A stretch of 64,000 nt of DNA from Ollibium composti (GTDB lineage: Bacteria; Pseudomonadota; Alphaproteobacteria; Rhizobiales; Rhizobiaceae), in contig NZ_SSNY01000001.1 of NCBI RefSeq assembly GCF_004801285.1, positions 434,001 through 498,000 on the forward strand, in the 5' to 3' direction. Under the pieces are notes generated by a model, which was given only the letters and a program-made list of their open reading frames with translations, was not told the origin of the DNA and did not search any database. Numbering within the stretch: the first letter of the stretch is position 1; every line of letters begins with the position of its first letter. Of the stretch, positions 43,189-52,133 are shown one piece after another. Both the position numbers and the translations under genes were made by a program.

Positions 43189-44184
43189 GTGACTGCCTAC
43201 GATCATCCTTTTTCCATCGCGCCGATGATGGACTGGACGGACAGGCATTGCCGCTTTTTCCATCGCCAGTTGACGGCGCGCGCGCTGCTTTACACCGAGA
43301 TGGTGGTGGCCGACGCCGCCATCCATGGCGTGCGTGAGCGGCTGCTGGGGTTCGATGCGGCCGAGCAGCCGGTGGCGCTGCAGCTTGGCGGATCGGAACC
43401 GGCGAAGTTGGCGGAAGCGGCTCGTATCGGCGAGGGATTCGGCTATGGCGAGATCAACCTCAATGTCGGTTGCCCGTCGGACCGCGTGCAGTCCGGCACC
43501 TTCGGCGCATGCCTGATGCGTACGCCGGTGCTGGTCGCGGACTGCGTCGGAGCGATGAAGGCGGCTGTTTCGGTTCCCGTCACCGTCAAGTGCCGCATCG
43601 GCGTCGACGACCAGGATCCCGAAGCGGCGCTCGACACGTTGGCCGACATGGTGTTCGCGGTGGGCGCGGACGCGTTGTGGGTGCATGCGCGCAAGGCGTG
43701 GCTGCAGGGCCTGTCGCCGAAGGAGAACCGCGATATCCCGCCGCTGGACTATGAGCGCGTCTATCGGTTGAAGAGCCGTTATCCGGACCGTTTCATCGGC
43801 ATCAACGGCGGCATCCCGACGATCGAGGCGGCGATCGATCACCTGCGGCATATCGATGGCGCGATGCTCGGCAGGGCCGCCTATCATACGCCGGGCATCC
43901 TGTGCGGTGCCGATGCGCTGCTCGATAGGCGGCCTGCGGCGGACTTCGATTTTGCCGCCTTGATCGACACGATGGCCGACTATGCGGCCGCGCACATTGC
44001 GCGGGGAGGGCGGCTGTCGCACGTCACCCGGCATATGGTCGGGCTTTTCCACGGTCTGCCGGGAGCACGGCGCTGGCGGCAGATCCTGTCGGAGGAAGGG
44101 CCGAAGCCGGGCGCGGGGCCGGATGTCGTCAAGGCGGCGTTTGCAGCGGTCGATCTTAGCGGGACCACCGTCGCCGCTGCTTGA
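43189..44184 (+). CDS. dusA: tRNA-dihydrouridine synthase A
   Basis: This FMN enzyme reduces uridine 20/20a in the D-loop of tRNA. DusA markers are SIAPMMDWTDRHCRFF at the start, INLNVGCPSDRVQSGTFGACLM with the catalytic Cys near residue 93, HARKAWLQGLSPKENR and GAMLGRAAYHTP. The start is a GTG at 43189, with weak ribosome site; length (331) is normal. It is convergent with the retropepsin-like gene (6-bp gap). Confidence 0.95.
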   Translation: MTAYDHPFSIAPMMDWTDRHCRFFHRQLTARALLYTEMVVADAAIHGVRERLLGFDAAEQPVALQLGGSEPAKLAEAARIGEGFGYGEINLNVGCPSDRVQSGTFGACLMRTPVLVADCVGAMKAAVSVPVTVKCRIGVDDQDPEAALDTLADMVFAVGADALWVHARKAWLQGLSPKENRDIPPLDYERVYRLKSRYPDRFIGINGGIPTIEAAIDHLRHIDGAMLGRAAYHTPGILCGADALLDRRPAADFDFAALIDTMADYAAAHIARGGRLSHVTRHMVGLFHGLPGARRWRQILSEEGPKPGAGPDVVKAAFAAVDLSGTTVAAA

Positions 44185-44190
44185 CGAGCT

Positions 44191-44904
44191 TCAATCGCGC
44201 AGGATCATGCGGTCGCCGCGCACATCGAAGCCCGCCAGCGAGCCGATGAAGTTCATGCCGAGCAGGCTTTGCGACAGCGAGCCGGGCGCGGCCACCAGAA
44301 CCGTCATGTTGCGCCGCACGATGTTGCCGATCGCCAGTTCGCCGACATGCACGGTCGCGGCGTTGGCCATGCCGTTGGCGGTCGCGACGGGGATGACGTA
44401 GCTCAGCGCTGCGGGATTGAACCCGGCGGTGACCGCGTCGTCGGCCGTCAGGACAGTGCTGGTGGCGCCGGTATCGACGACGGCCATGATCGATTGTCCG
44501 TTGATCGAGACGCGCGCCTGGAAGTGTCCGTTCGGTCCCTTTTCCAGGGTCACGGTCGCCCGTCCGTCCTCCTCGCCCAGCGCCAGCGGGCTGCCGGGCA
44601 CGAGGCCGGCGGTGACGCGGCTGGCGAAATCCTGCAATTCGTAGCGGTACTGGTAGCCGGCGACCAGGGCGAGCACCACCACCGCCCATGCGCCGAGATT
44701 GCGCGCTAGTTCGCTGAGCCGCTGTCCCGAGCGCAGCAGCCCGGCGCCGATGACGAGGGCGAACAGGCCGAGCCAGACAAGCTGGCTGAAGTCGTTGTTC
44801 TCGATGCCGAACGTGCTGCCGGCGGAGTTGTTGAGGATCAGCAGGATCAGCGCGAAGCCGATCACGCCGAGGATGAGCCACAGGGAGCGGGACATGCCGC
44901 TCAT
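44191..44904 (-). CDS. Membrane-anchored retropepsin-like aspartic protease (TIGR02281)
   Basis: The 237-residue protein has two to three N-terminal membrane segments (about 8-25, 41-57, 70-86) and a C-terminal clan AA protease domain with the catalytic motif VVDTGATSTVLT (about residue 145) and the family end LLGMNFIGSLAGFDVRGDRMIL. Members are found in most alphaproteobacteria; the role is unknown. It overlaps the DUF1289 gene by 4 bp (ATGA). Confidence 0.9.
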   Translation of the reverse strand: MSGMSRSLWLILGVIGFALILLILNNSAGSTFGIENNDFSQLVWLGLFALVIGAGLLRSGQRLSELARNLGAWAVVVLALVAGYQYRYELQDFASRVTAGLVPGSPLALGEEDGRATVTLEKGPNGHFQARVSINGQSIMAVVDTGATSTVLTADDAVTAGFNPAALSYVIPVATANGMANAATVHVGELAIGNIVRRNMTVLVAAPGSLSQSLLGMNFIGSLAGFDVRGDRMILRD

Positions 44905-45134
44905 GCCGTTTCGCCCCGCTCGCGCGCCATGCGCGCGCGGCGTGTCTCGCGGCGCGGCTTGCGCTCGACGGTCTCAAGCCGCGCGGGAAGCGCAGCCATC
45001 ACCTCGCGGCGTGCTTCGGGTGTCATGTCGATCCAACCGGAAATCTCGTCGCGCGTGCGGCCGCAGCCGAAGCAATAGCCGGTCTTCATGTCTATCGAGC
45101 AGACCAGGATACAGGGCGATTCGATGGCGGTCAT
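44901..45134 (-). CDS. DUF1289 small Cys-rich protein
   Basis: The 77-residue product carries the family pattern ESPCILVCSIDMKTGYCFGCGRTRDEISGWIDM, with four Cys that probably bind a metal, and a basic tail. The ATG at 45134 (MTAIESPC) is preferred to the longer frame. Function is unknown. It precedes the protease gene in a two-gene unit. Confidence 0.88.
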   Translation of the reverse strand: MTAIESPCILVCSIDMKTGYCFGCGRTRDEISGWIDMTPEARREVMAALPARLETVERKPRRETRRARMARERGETA

Positions 45135-45283
45135 GCAAGGCACCGGCGCGGAGCGGGAGGCTCTTCCTCCACATGGTGCAAGGCGGAGCGCGATGCAAGC
45201 CCTTGCCGGCGCAGGATCGTCGCCGGCAAGCATTGTGTCGCGGCTGCCGGAGGGATATGCCGACGCCAATCAGGAACCCGCTC

Positions 45284-46276
45284 ATGACCAGTGCCTTGCC
45301 CTTCGACGATTTCCGCGCGCTTCTGGCGACGCTGCCGGACCCGGACGAGGCGGCAGCGGCGCGAATGCGCACCCTGTTCGCCGAGGCGGGTGCGCCGAAC
45401 CGCTCGCTGGGGCGGGTCGAGGACATCGCCGTCTGGCTTGCCGCCTGGAGCAGACGGGCGCCGCCGGCGATCAACCGGCCGCTGGTCGCGGTCTTCGCCG
45501 GCAACCATGGCGTGGTCCGGCATGGGATTTCCGCACAGCCGATGCAGGCGACAGCCGAAGCGGTGGAGCTTTGCGCGGCCGGCGGCGCGGCCGTCAACCA
45601 GGCCTGCATCGCGTCCGATCTGGGCCTGAAGGTGTTCGATCTCGCCCTTCACCTGCCGACCGGCGACATCAGCCAGGAGGCGGCGCTGGACGAGCGCGGC
45701 TGCGCGGCCACCATGGCCTTCGGCATGGAGGCGCTGGCGGGCGGCACAGATCTCGTCTGCCTGGGCGATCTCGGCGTCGGCAATGAGACCGTCGCGGCCG
45801 CCCTGTTCGCAGCGATCTTTGGGGGCTCGGGCGCGGATTGGGTGGAGCCTGACAGCGACGCCGGCCTGACCGCGCGCAGGGTGCGGGCGGTGGATGCCGC
45901 GCTGGCCTTGCATGGCGTGCATCTGAAGGACCCGCTGGAGGCACTGCGGCGGGTCGGCGGGCGCGAGTTCGCGGCGCTGGCCGGCGCCATTCTCGCTGCT
46001 CGCATGGAAAAGATCCCGGTGCTGCTTGGCGGGCATGCGGCGCTGGCGGCGGCGGTCGTGCTCCACGCGGCCAATCCGTCCGCGCTCGACCACTGCCGGC
46101 TGGCCGGCCTGCCGGACCGGACAGGTCCGGCGCGGGCCGCGGCGCGGCTGGGCTTGGTTCCGCTGCTCGACCTCAGCATCGATCATCATGGCGGGGTCGA
46201 TGCCGCCCTTGCGGCCGGATTGGTGAAGGCCGCAGCGCTTGTCGGCTCCGGCATGGCCGCGGCCGTGAAGCGCTGA
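45284..46276 (+). CDS. cobT: Nicotinate-nucleotide:dimethylbenzimidazole phosphoribosyltransferase
   Basis: CobT activates dimethylbenzimidazole for the lower ligand of cobalamin. The 330-residue protein shows VAVFAGNHGVVRHGISAQP, CLGDLGVGNETVAAAL (catalytic region), RVGGREFAALAGAILAARMEKIPVLLGG and the C-terminal DHHGGVDAALAAGLVKAA. The ATG at 45284 (CAGGA upstream) is preferred; another in-frame ATG lies at 45257. Other cobalamin genes are not in this window. Confidence 0.93.
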   Translation: MTSALPFDDFRALLATLPDPDEAAAARMRTLFAEAGAPNRSLGRVEDIAVWLAAWSRRAPPAINRPLVAVFAGNHGVVRHGISAQPMQATAEAVELCAAGGAAVNQACIASDLGLKVFDLALHLPTGDISQEAALDERGCAATMAFGMEALAGGTDLVCLGDLGVGNETVAAALFAAIFGGSGADWVEPDSDAGLTARRVRAVDAALALHGVHLKDPLEALRRVGGREFAALAGAILAARMEKIPVLLGGHAALAAAVVLHAANPSALDHCRLAGLPDRTGPARAAARLGLVPLLDLSIDHHGGVDAALAAGLVKAAALVGSGMAAAVKR

Positions 46277-46281
46277 ATTTC

Positions 46282-47805
46282 TCAGCGTCGCCGGCCGGCG
46301 GCGACGGCCCGCATGGGCAGCGCGGGCAGCTCCTCCATCACCCGTGTCGGCGGGAAGATGGCAATCGCCTCGGTGCCTTCGCGCAGCTTGGAGTGCAGCT
46401 GGAATTCGCCGTCGTGCATGGCGATCAGCCCCTGCACGATCGGCAGGCCGAGGCCGGTGCCCTGCTCGGCGCTCTTGATGGCGATGGAGCCCTGGCCGAA
46501 GGCCGATAGCACGACGGGAATCTCGTCGGCGGGAATACCGGGGCCGTTGTCCCGGACGGAGACATATTGCCCGCCGCCGGCGGTCCAGCCGACGCGCACG
46601 CGCACCTCGCCGCCGGTCGGCGTGAACTTGATGGCGTTCGACAGGAGATTGAGCACGATCTGACGCACGGCACGCTCGTCGGCGAACAGGCGCGGCAGGG
46701 TCGCCTCGAAATCCTGGATGATGCGGATGTCCTTGTTGCGCGCCCTCAGCTCCATCATGTGGCAGCAATCCTCGGCGATGTGCAACAGCATCACCGGCTC
46801 TTCGTTGAGCTGGTAGCGGCCGGCCTCGATGCGCGACAGGTCGAGGATCTCGTTGATGAGGTCGAGCAGATGCTGGCCGGAATCGTGGATGTCGTCGGCA
46901 TAGTCGCGATAGGTCGGATTGCCCATCGATCCCAGCACTTCCTTGGCCATCACTTCGGAGAAGCCGAGGATGGCGTTCAGGGGCGTGCGCAGTTCGTGGC
47001 TCATGGAAGCGAGAAAACGCGACTTGGCGAGGTTCGCTTCCTCGGCCCGGCGCCGCGCCTCGTCCGACATCGATTTCGCCGTTTCGAGTTCGGCGATCAG
47101 CCCGTCCTTCTCGGTGCGGAAGGACAGAAGCATCACCGTGGAGCGGTTGAGGTGGCGTGCCACGTAGGCGAAGAACAAAAGCGCGACCACCAGAAGGACC
47201 AGCATGATGGCCTCGGCTGGCACCCACAGGCTGGTGCCGATCCCGGCATAGGCGGCGACCGGCACGACGAATGTGGCGAGCAGTGCGCCGCTCAGCGACG
47301 AGGTCATGATGGCGGTCGCGGCCATGGCGAGCAGAAGGATGACCGCCTTGACGATCGGGAACTGGTCGAGCGCGCAGGCATTGCAGCCGAGCGAGGCGAA
47401 ATAGGCCCAGCCGAGGCCGCTGGCGAAATGGGCGAGGAGAAAATCGCGCCGTGCCTGCGCCGGCTTCACATCGGCGGCTTCGGTGTGGTCGATGCGCCGG
47501 GCGATCAGCGCAAGCGCGGTGTAGCAGGTGACGGCGAGCAGCGCCCAGATCAGTATTTCCACGCCCATGCCGGCGAACAGGCCTGCGGCGGCGATCGCAA
47601 CGACGAGCAGGGGAATGGCGGTGACGCCGCTCACCATGGCGCGCGCATGGAGTTTCAGAAGTTCGCGGTCGAAATCGGGATTGCCGGACTGCTGCGAAAG
47701 GCGGTCGCGCGTCTTCCTCACCGCTCGCGCCACGTCGCTGTTGCGATGTGGCTTGGAGCGATCCACAATATTCTTGTCCGCCGTACTCGAGCGTTGCAAA
47801 GACAT
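46282..47805 (-). CDS. Membrane sensor histidine kinase
   Basis: The 507-residue kinase has about six membrane segments (about 60-215), a coiled coil, HisKA motif FLASMSHELRTPLNAILGFSEVM (His near 285), and HATPase boxes NLLSNAIKFTP, DNGPGIP and GTGLGLPIVQGL. No receiver or PAS domain is seen. The kinase class (SMSHELRTPLNAILGFSE) is shared with cell-cycle kinases such as PleC/DivJ/PdhS, but identity is not established. ATG at 47805 is preferred to the TTG at 47814. It is divergent from the nuclease gene (73-bp gap), and no partner regulator is adjacent. Confidence 0.9.
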   Translation of the reverse strand: MSLQRSSTADKNIVDRSKPHRNSDVARAVRKTRDRLSQQSGNPDFDRELLKLHARAMVSGVTAIPLLVVAIAAAGLFAGMGVEILIWALLAVTCYTALALIARRIDHTEAADVKPAQARRDFLLAHFASGLGWAYFASLGCNACALDQFPIVKAVILLLAMAATAIMTSSLSGALLATFVVPVAAYAGIGTSLWVPAEAIMLVLLVVALLFFAYVARHLNRSTVMLLSFRTEKDGLIAELETAKSMSDEARRRAEEANLAKSRFLASMSHELRTPLNAILGFSEVMAKEVLGSMGNPTYRDYADDIHDSGQHLLDLINEILDLSRIEAGRYQLNEEPVMLLHIAEDCCHMMELRARNKDIRIIQDFEATLPRLFADERAVRQIVLNLLSNAIKFTPTGGEVRVRVGWTAGGGQYVSVRDNGPGIPADEIPVVLSAFGQGSIAIKSAEQGTGLGLPIVQGLIAMHDGEFQLHSKLREGTEAIAIFPPTRVMEELPALPMRAVAAGRRR

Positions 47806-47878
47806 GAACTTCAATTTGTGCGGGCCGCGGGTGCAATTGCTAACGCTAAAGCTGAATGATTAACCAACGGTTTGCCAT

Positions 47879-48496
47879 ATGAGCGGCTGGTCTCCACGCC
47901 GGCGCTATGGCGAGCGCGGGCGTCGTCCGCGCAGCCTTTGGCGGCGGTTGTTCGACTATGCGCTGACGGTAGCCATCTTTGCCCTGCTGGCCCTGGTGGC
48001 CGCGCGGCTCGACCGGCTGAACACGCGCAGCGAGCAAGGGATCGCCGTGATCAACGACGGCGATTCGCTGACGCTCGGTTCGGTACGGGTGCGGCTGCGC
48101 GGCATCGACGCACCGGAATACACGCAGACCTGCACGCGCGACGGCGCGGACTATGCCTGCGGCAGGATGGCGCGACAGGCGCTGGCTACGCTGATCGGAA
48201 GGCGCAAGGTCGACTGCAGCGGCTGGCAGAAGGATCGCTACGGCCGGCTGCTCGGCGACTGCAAGGCCGGCGACGTCGACCTCAACCGGGGGCAGGTGGA
48301 GGCCGGATGGGCGGTCGCCTATGGCGGTTTCGAGCGTGAGGAGGCGACCGCGCGTTCGGCCCGGCGCGGCATCTGGGCCGGCAGTTTCGTCCAGCCGCAG
48401 GAATGGCGGCGGACGCATCGGGCCGAGCCCGAGCCGAGGCACGACCCGCTGGGAGGGATCGTCAACGGCTTGAGAGAATTGTTTCGATTCCGCTGA
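47879..48496 (+). CDS. Membrane-anchored thermonuclease (SNase) family protein
   Basis: The 205-residue protein has a basic N-terminus and one membrane segment (about 27-44), then the SNase-like fold with INDGDSLTLGSVRVRLRGIDAPEY (metal site Asp and first catalytic Arg), CGRMARQAL, DRYGRLLGDC and the VEAGWAVAYGGF..EEATARSARRGIW region. It is probably anchored in the inner membrane with the nuclease domain in the periplasm. It is divergent from the histidine kinase gene. Confidence 0.9.
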   Translation: MSGWSPRRRYGERGRRPRSLWRRLFDYALTVAIFALLALVAARLDRLNTRSEQGIAVINDGDSLTLGSVRVRLRGIDAPEYTQTCTRDGADYACGRMARQALATLIGRRKVDCSGWQKDRYGRLLGDCKAGDVDLNRGQVEAGWAVAYGGFEREEATARSARRGIWAGSFVQPQEWRRTHRAEPEPRHDPLGGIVNGLRELFRFR

Positions 48497-48543
48497 ACGC
48501 ACGGTCTAATGTTACCGGAGGATCAAGGCATGAGGACAAGAGG

Positions 48544-49155
48544 ATGAAGCTTTTCGACGGCGGCCGCGCACCCAACCCGCGCCGGGTGCGGGTATTCCTC
48601 GCCGAAAAGGGCATCGAGGTGCCGCTGGTGCCGGTGGACATGGGGGCGCTGGAGCATAGGCAGGAAGCGGTCAGTTCGCGCAACCCGCTCCGGCGCCTGC
48701 CGGTGCTGGAACTGGACGACGGCACGGTGCTGACCGAATCCGTCGCCATCTGCCGCTATTTCGAGGAGCTTCATCCGGAGCCGGCGCTGTTCGGGCGCGG
48801 CGCGCTCGGCAAGGCGCTGGTGGAGATGTGGCAGCGGCGGATGGAGCTCAACCTGATGTTCCCCGTGTCGCAGGCGTTCCGGCACATCCATCCGGCGATG
48901 AAGGAGTGGGAAGTGCCGCAAATCCCCGAATGGGGCGAGGCCAACAAGCCGAAGGCGGTGGAGTTCCTTCACATTCTCGACAGCGAGTTGGCCGGGCGCG
49001 AATTCGTGGCGGGCGACGCCTATTCCATCGCCGACATCACCGGCCTGATCGCCGTCGATTTCATGAAGCCGGCGCGCATCCAGATGCCGGAGGAATGCGC
49101 CAACGTCCGGCGCTGGTACCAGGCCGTTTCCAGCCGACCGAGCGCCTCTGCCTGA
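48544..49155 (+). CDS. Glutathione S-transferase family protein
   Basis: The 203-residue protein has the thioredoxin-like N-domain MKLFDGGRAPNPRRVRVFLAEKGI and the cis-Pro motif RRLPVLELDDGTVLTESVAICRYFE, then the helical C-domain with GDAYSIADITGLIAVDF. Close relatives include fungal and plant-type Gtt or theta-class proteins; the substrate is unknown. GAGG precedes the ATG at 48544. It is 3 bp from the glycosylase gene, so they form an operon. Confidence 0.9.
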   Translation: MKLFDGGRAPNPRRVRVFLAEKGIEVPLVPVDMGALEHRQEAVSSRNPLRRLPVLELDDGTVLTESVAICRYFEELHPEPALFGRGALGKALVEMWQRRMELNLMFPVSQAFRHIHPAMKEWEVPQIPEWGEANKPKAVEFLHILDSELAGREFVAGDAYSIADITGLIAVDFMKPARIQMPEECANVRRWYQAVSSRPSASA

Positions 49156-49158
49156 TCC

Positions 49159-49776
49159 ATGTCCGAAGACCTGCAACAGCTTGCGGCGCGCGTGCGCGCC
49201 TGCCACATCTGCGTGGAGATGCCGCGCGGCAAGCCGCTGCCGCACGAGCCGCGCCCGGTGCTGCAGGTGTCGACGCAGGCGCGCGTCCTGATCGCCAGCC
49301 AGGCGCCGGGCACCAAGGTCCATCTCAGCGGCCGGCCGTTCACCGACGCTTCGGGTGACCGCCTGCGAAGCTGGCTGGGCGTGACCAGCGAGGAATTCTA
49401 CGACGCGAAGAAATTCGCCATCGTGCCGATGGGCTTCTGCTTTCCGGGACAGGACGCCAAGGGCAGCGACCTGCCGCCGCGGCGCGAATGCGCGCCGGCC
49501 TGGCGTTCGCAGCTGATGGCGGCGATGCCCCAGATCAACCTCGTGCTGACCATCGGCATGTACGCGCAGGAATGGCACATGGGCGAAAAACGGCATGGGT
49601 CGCTGAGCGAGACGGTCGCCAATTGGCGGGCCGCATGGGCCTCGGAAGTCTCGCCCCGGGTGCTGCCGCTGCCGCATCCGTCGTGGCGCAACACCGCCTG
49701 GCTGAAGCGCAATCCATGGTTCGAAACGGATTTGCTGCCTTTCCTGAAGGGGGAAATTCGCCACCGGCTCGGCTGA
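49159..49776 (+). CDS. Uracil-DNA glycosylase family protein
   Basis: The 205-residue protein contains RACHICVEMPRGKPLPHEPRPVLQ, VLIASQAPGTKVHLSGRPFTDASGDRLRSWLGV and FCFPGQDAKGSDLPPRRECAP, which mark a UDG-superfamily subgroup common in proteobacteria, with HPSWRN at the C-terminus. The family member's real substrate is unclear; it may act on damaged bases. It follows the GST gene by 3 bp. Confidence 0.85.
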   Translation: MSEDLQQLAARVRACHICVEMPRGKPLPHEPRPVLQVSTQARVLIASQAPGTKVHLSGRPFTDASGDRLRSWLGVTSEEFYDAKKFAIVPMGFCFPGQDAKGSDLPPRRECAPAWRSQLMAAMPQINLVLTIGMYAQEWHMGEKRHGSLSETVANWRAAWASEVSPRVLPLPHPSWRNTAWLKRNPWFETDLLPFLKGEIRHRLG

Positions 49777-49883
49777 GCAGTGGAAAATTTTCACCCTCCA
49801 TACCGATATTTCGCAGAAATTCTTTCTTGCCTGACCGGCTATCAAGGCGGATTATCGCGAACCTTTTCTCCTGGGAGCTGTTC

Positions 49884-50375
49884 ATGGATCGCCTCGACCG
49901 GAAAATCCTGCGCCTGTTGCAGGAGGACGCGACGCTCGCCGTGGCCGATGTCGCCAAGAAAGTAGGCCTGTCGACGACGCCGTGCTGGCGGCGCATCCAG
50001 AAGCTGGAGGAGGAGGGCGTCATCCGCCGCCGGGTGGCGCTGCTCGATCCGGAGAAGATCAACGTCAAGGTGACGGTGTTCGTGTCGATCCGCACCAACT
50101 CGCACAGCCATGAATGGCTGCGGCGCTTTTCCGAGGTCATCCAGGAATTCCCCGAGGTGGTCGAATTCTACCGCATGAGCGGCGACGTCGACTATCTGCT
50201 CAGGGTCGTTGTGCCGGACATCGCCGCCTACGACGCGTTCTACAAGCGGCTGATCACCAAGATCGAGATCCGCGAAGTGTCGTCGGCCTTCGCCATGGAG
50301 CAGATCAAGTTCACCACCGAAATGCCGCTCGACTATATGGTGCTGGACAAGGAGTCCGGCCAAAGCGCGGCCTGA
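49884..50375 (+). CDS. Lrp/AsnC family transcriptional regulator
   Basis: The 163-residue protein has an N-terminal helix-turn-helix (MDRLDRKILRLLQEDATLAVADVAKKVGLSTTPCWRRIQKLEEEGVI) and the C-terminal RAM ligand-binding domain (about 68-150). The TTPCWRR motif resembles Lrp itself and regulators of leucine or lysine response. GGGAGCTG precedes the ATG at 49884. No obvious target gene is adjacent. It ends at the structured gap 50376-50800. Confidence 0.92.
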   Translation: MDRLDRKILRLLQEDATLAVADVAKKVGLSTTPCWRRIQKLEEEGVIRRRVALLDPEKINVKVTVFVSIRTNSHSHEWLRRFSEVIQEFPEVVEFYRMSGDVDYLLRVVVPDIAAYDAFYKRLITKIEIREVSSAFAMEQIKFTTEMPLDYMVLDKESGQSAA

Positions 50376-50800
50376 GCTTTTCGGGCAAACGTCTTCATCG
50401 CCACGCCCGGATTTTCGTCCGTCTGGCCATTGTCAAAGAGCTGACCTCTTATGCTTGAGGTCGGGAAGCGGGCGCGGGAGCCGTGCCTGCTAAGTAAGTA
50501 TATGGCGCGGCATCCCGCGCCCGCCGGTGTCTTGCCTCCCCGAGGGTCGCTGCCGCCTTTCTGGGGCGGCCCGCTGGCTCGGTCGAGGCCCGGACTTGGG
50601 GGCTCATCACCCAGCCACCTACCGCAGACGACCAGCCCGGCACCCTCTCCCGCCACAAGCGCCCGGTTCGCGACCCGCGTTCCCGCACAGGAGATGACGA
50701 GGAGTATGAGGCGGCTGAAAAGGACGGGGATAGATTTCGGGAAGATTTTTCGCACAGGCGCAGTGTTTAACGGTTCGCGCCCTTCGCTGCCCGGCCAAAT
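50376..50800. other. 425-bp GC-rich hairpin-forming intergenic region
   Basis: No convincing protein gene lies in this gap between convergent genes. It contains a strong hairpin at 50468-50524: arms GCGGGCGCGGGA and TCCCGCGCCCGC are a perfect 12-bp match, extended by GCCGTGCC/GGCGCGGC around a 16-base loop. Further GC-rich segments follow (CCGCCTTTCTGGGGCGG near 50549-50565). Composition and folding suggest a structured RNA on either strand. I tested it by eye for RNase P, tmRNA, SRP RNA and cobalamin riboswitch hallmarks and found none that convinced. Confidence 0.4.
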
Positions 50801-51370
50801 CTACTTCTTCAGGAACTTCCAGGGGTTGGCCTGTTGCAACTCGACGGTTTCGGGCACGCTGTCGATGTCGGCCACTTCCGCGCCGCTGAAGGCGTAGCCG
50901 GATTGGATGACGGTCACGCCGTCGGTGATGAAAAGCTGGCTCTTTTCCATATCCGGTTTCAACCGCCCGGTGACCGCAACCGTCTGATAGGCCTTTTCCA
51001 TCCGGTACGGCTTCGGCAGCGTCACCAGCACGATCTGGTTCGGCGGTGGCGTCGGCATGTGGCTGCATGCGCCCGTCCACGGCACCAGCAGGAACTGGTA
51101 GACGAGGTCGCCGTCGCGATCGACCGGCAGCGCGTAGCCCTTGAGCTCGACCGTCTCGTCGGCGGCGTTCCAGGCCAGCGTTTCGCCATGGTCGGGAAGG
51201 AGGGCCGCGATCATCGGCCGGCTGAAAGTCTGCGCCGCCGGCTGCGCAGCTGGTCGCAGGTCTTTCCACAAGACGGTCTTCGCCGCCTCAGGGGCCGCAT
51301 TCGCCACCCCAAGGCCGGTTAGCAGGGCGGCCAGGAAAGCCGCGCTTCTCCAAGGCATGTTTGCGGTCAT
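50801..51370 (-). CDS. Secreted DUF3299 family protein
   Basis: The 189-residue protein has a signal peptide (cleavage after VANA, near residue 25) and the DUF3299 hallmark VELKGYALPVDRDGDLVYQFLLVPWTGACSHMPTPPPNQIVLV, where Cys and His could bind a metal. Function is unknown; the family is periplasmic and linked to metal or membrane processes only by speculation. The start is ATG at 51370 (an internal ATG lies at 51358). Confidence 0.85.
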   Translation of the reverse strand: MTANMPWRSAAFLAALLTGLGVANAAPEAAKTVLWKDLRPAAQPAAQTFSRPMIAALLPDHGETLAWNAADETVELKGYALPVDRDGDLVYQFLLVPWTGACSHMPTPPPNQIVLVTLPKPYRMEKAYQTVAVTGRLKPDMEKSQLFITDGVTVIQSGYAFSGAEVADIDSVPETVELQQANPWKFLKK

Positions 51371-51402
51371 CGCAGGCAGTTAATCGCGCCGTCGCCGGCT
51401 GG

Positions 51403-52128
51403 TCAATTCACAGGTGCGTCGCCGGTCGCCTTCTTCGCGAGCCGTTCCAGCGTTTTCGCGTCGGTGAGTTCGCGCACGGCGTCCTTGCCGATCCAGCGCG
51501 CGGTCTTGTCGGGAGATGCGGCCAGCTTGCGCGCCAGCGCGAGGGCAGGGGCGTGCAGTCCGGTCGAGCGCTTGCCGATCTGCCGCAAGGCCCAGTTGAC
51601 GGCCTTCCTGATGAAGTTGCGGGCGTCGGCCGCATGGGCTTCGACCAGCGGCAGGTACGCCGCGAAAGTGGCGTCCGGCTCCTTCTTGCGGTGGACGGCA
51701 GCCCAGGCCAGCATGGCGAAGGCAGCGCGGCGGACGAATTCGCGCTCGTCGGCGGCGAATTCCTCGATCAGGTTCCGCCAGAACGGCGTATCGACGAACA
51801 GGTCCGATACGCCGTCGACGATCTCCCAGGAGTTGAAGTCGACGGCCCATTCCCGGCATTGCGCGATGCCCACCTTGTCCGGTTCGTCGGTGAAGGCGGC
51901 GAGCAGCCGCGCCTCGCGGACGCCGCTTCGCCACAGCTCCAGCGCCCGCTCGTGGTCGCGCTTCAGGTCGCGGGCAAGGCGCCTGAGGTCGGTGTTGCCG
52001 ATGCCGAGCGCCGCGCCGGTCTCGATACCGAAGCGCGCCATGCCGGCGCGGTTCTCATCGTTGCCCATCTCGTTTAGCCGCGCGATCGCCTCGACCGCGG
52101 TGGACGCAGGCGTGAGCGGCTCAGGCAT
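51403..52128 (-). CDS. DNA alkylation repair protein (AlkD-like HEAT repeat)
   Basis: The 241-residue protein is all-helical with HEAT-like repeats. It shows RFGIETGAALGIGNTDLRRLARDLKRDHERALELW, WDLVD-like SWEIVDGVSDL and AFAMLAWAAVHRK, as in the AlkD/DUF-type DNA alkylation repair family that removes alkylated purines. ATG at 52128 is preferred to the frame start at 52173 because the upstream gene's stop (52134) lies between. It forms an operon with the dehydrogenase gene. Confidence 0.88.
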   Translation of the reverse strand: MPEPLTPASTAVEAIARLNEMGNDENRAGMARFGIETGAALGIGNTDLRRLARDLKRDHERALELWRSGVREARLLAAFTDEPDKVGIAQCREWAVDFNSWEIVDGVSDLFVDTPFWRNLIEEFAADEREFVRRAAFAMLAWAAVHRKKEPDATFAAYLPLVEAHAADARNFIRKAVNWALRQIGKRSTGLHAPALALARKLAASPDKTARWIGKDAVRELTDAKTLERLAKKATGDAPVN

Positions 52129-52133
52129 GGCGC

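Noticed and set aside
45131..47836. A 901-codon minus-strand frame across cobT and the histidine kinase
   Set aside because: It is an out-of-frame read-through of the real kinase gene and the antisense strand of cobT; no domain is visible.
50376..50800. RNase P RNA, tmRNA, SRP RNA or cobalamin riboswitch
   Set aside because: The core motifs (GAGGAAAGTCCGGG for RNase P, GGTTCRAAT for tmRNA, GGAAGCAGC for SRP, GCCACTG for cobalamin) are not present. A partial AAGTCCGGGC occurs on the minus strand but without its partners.
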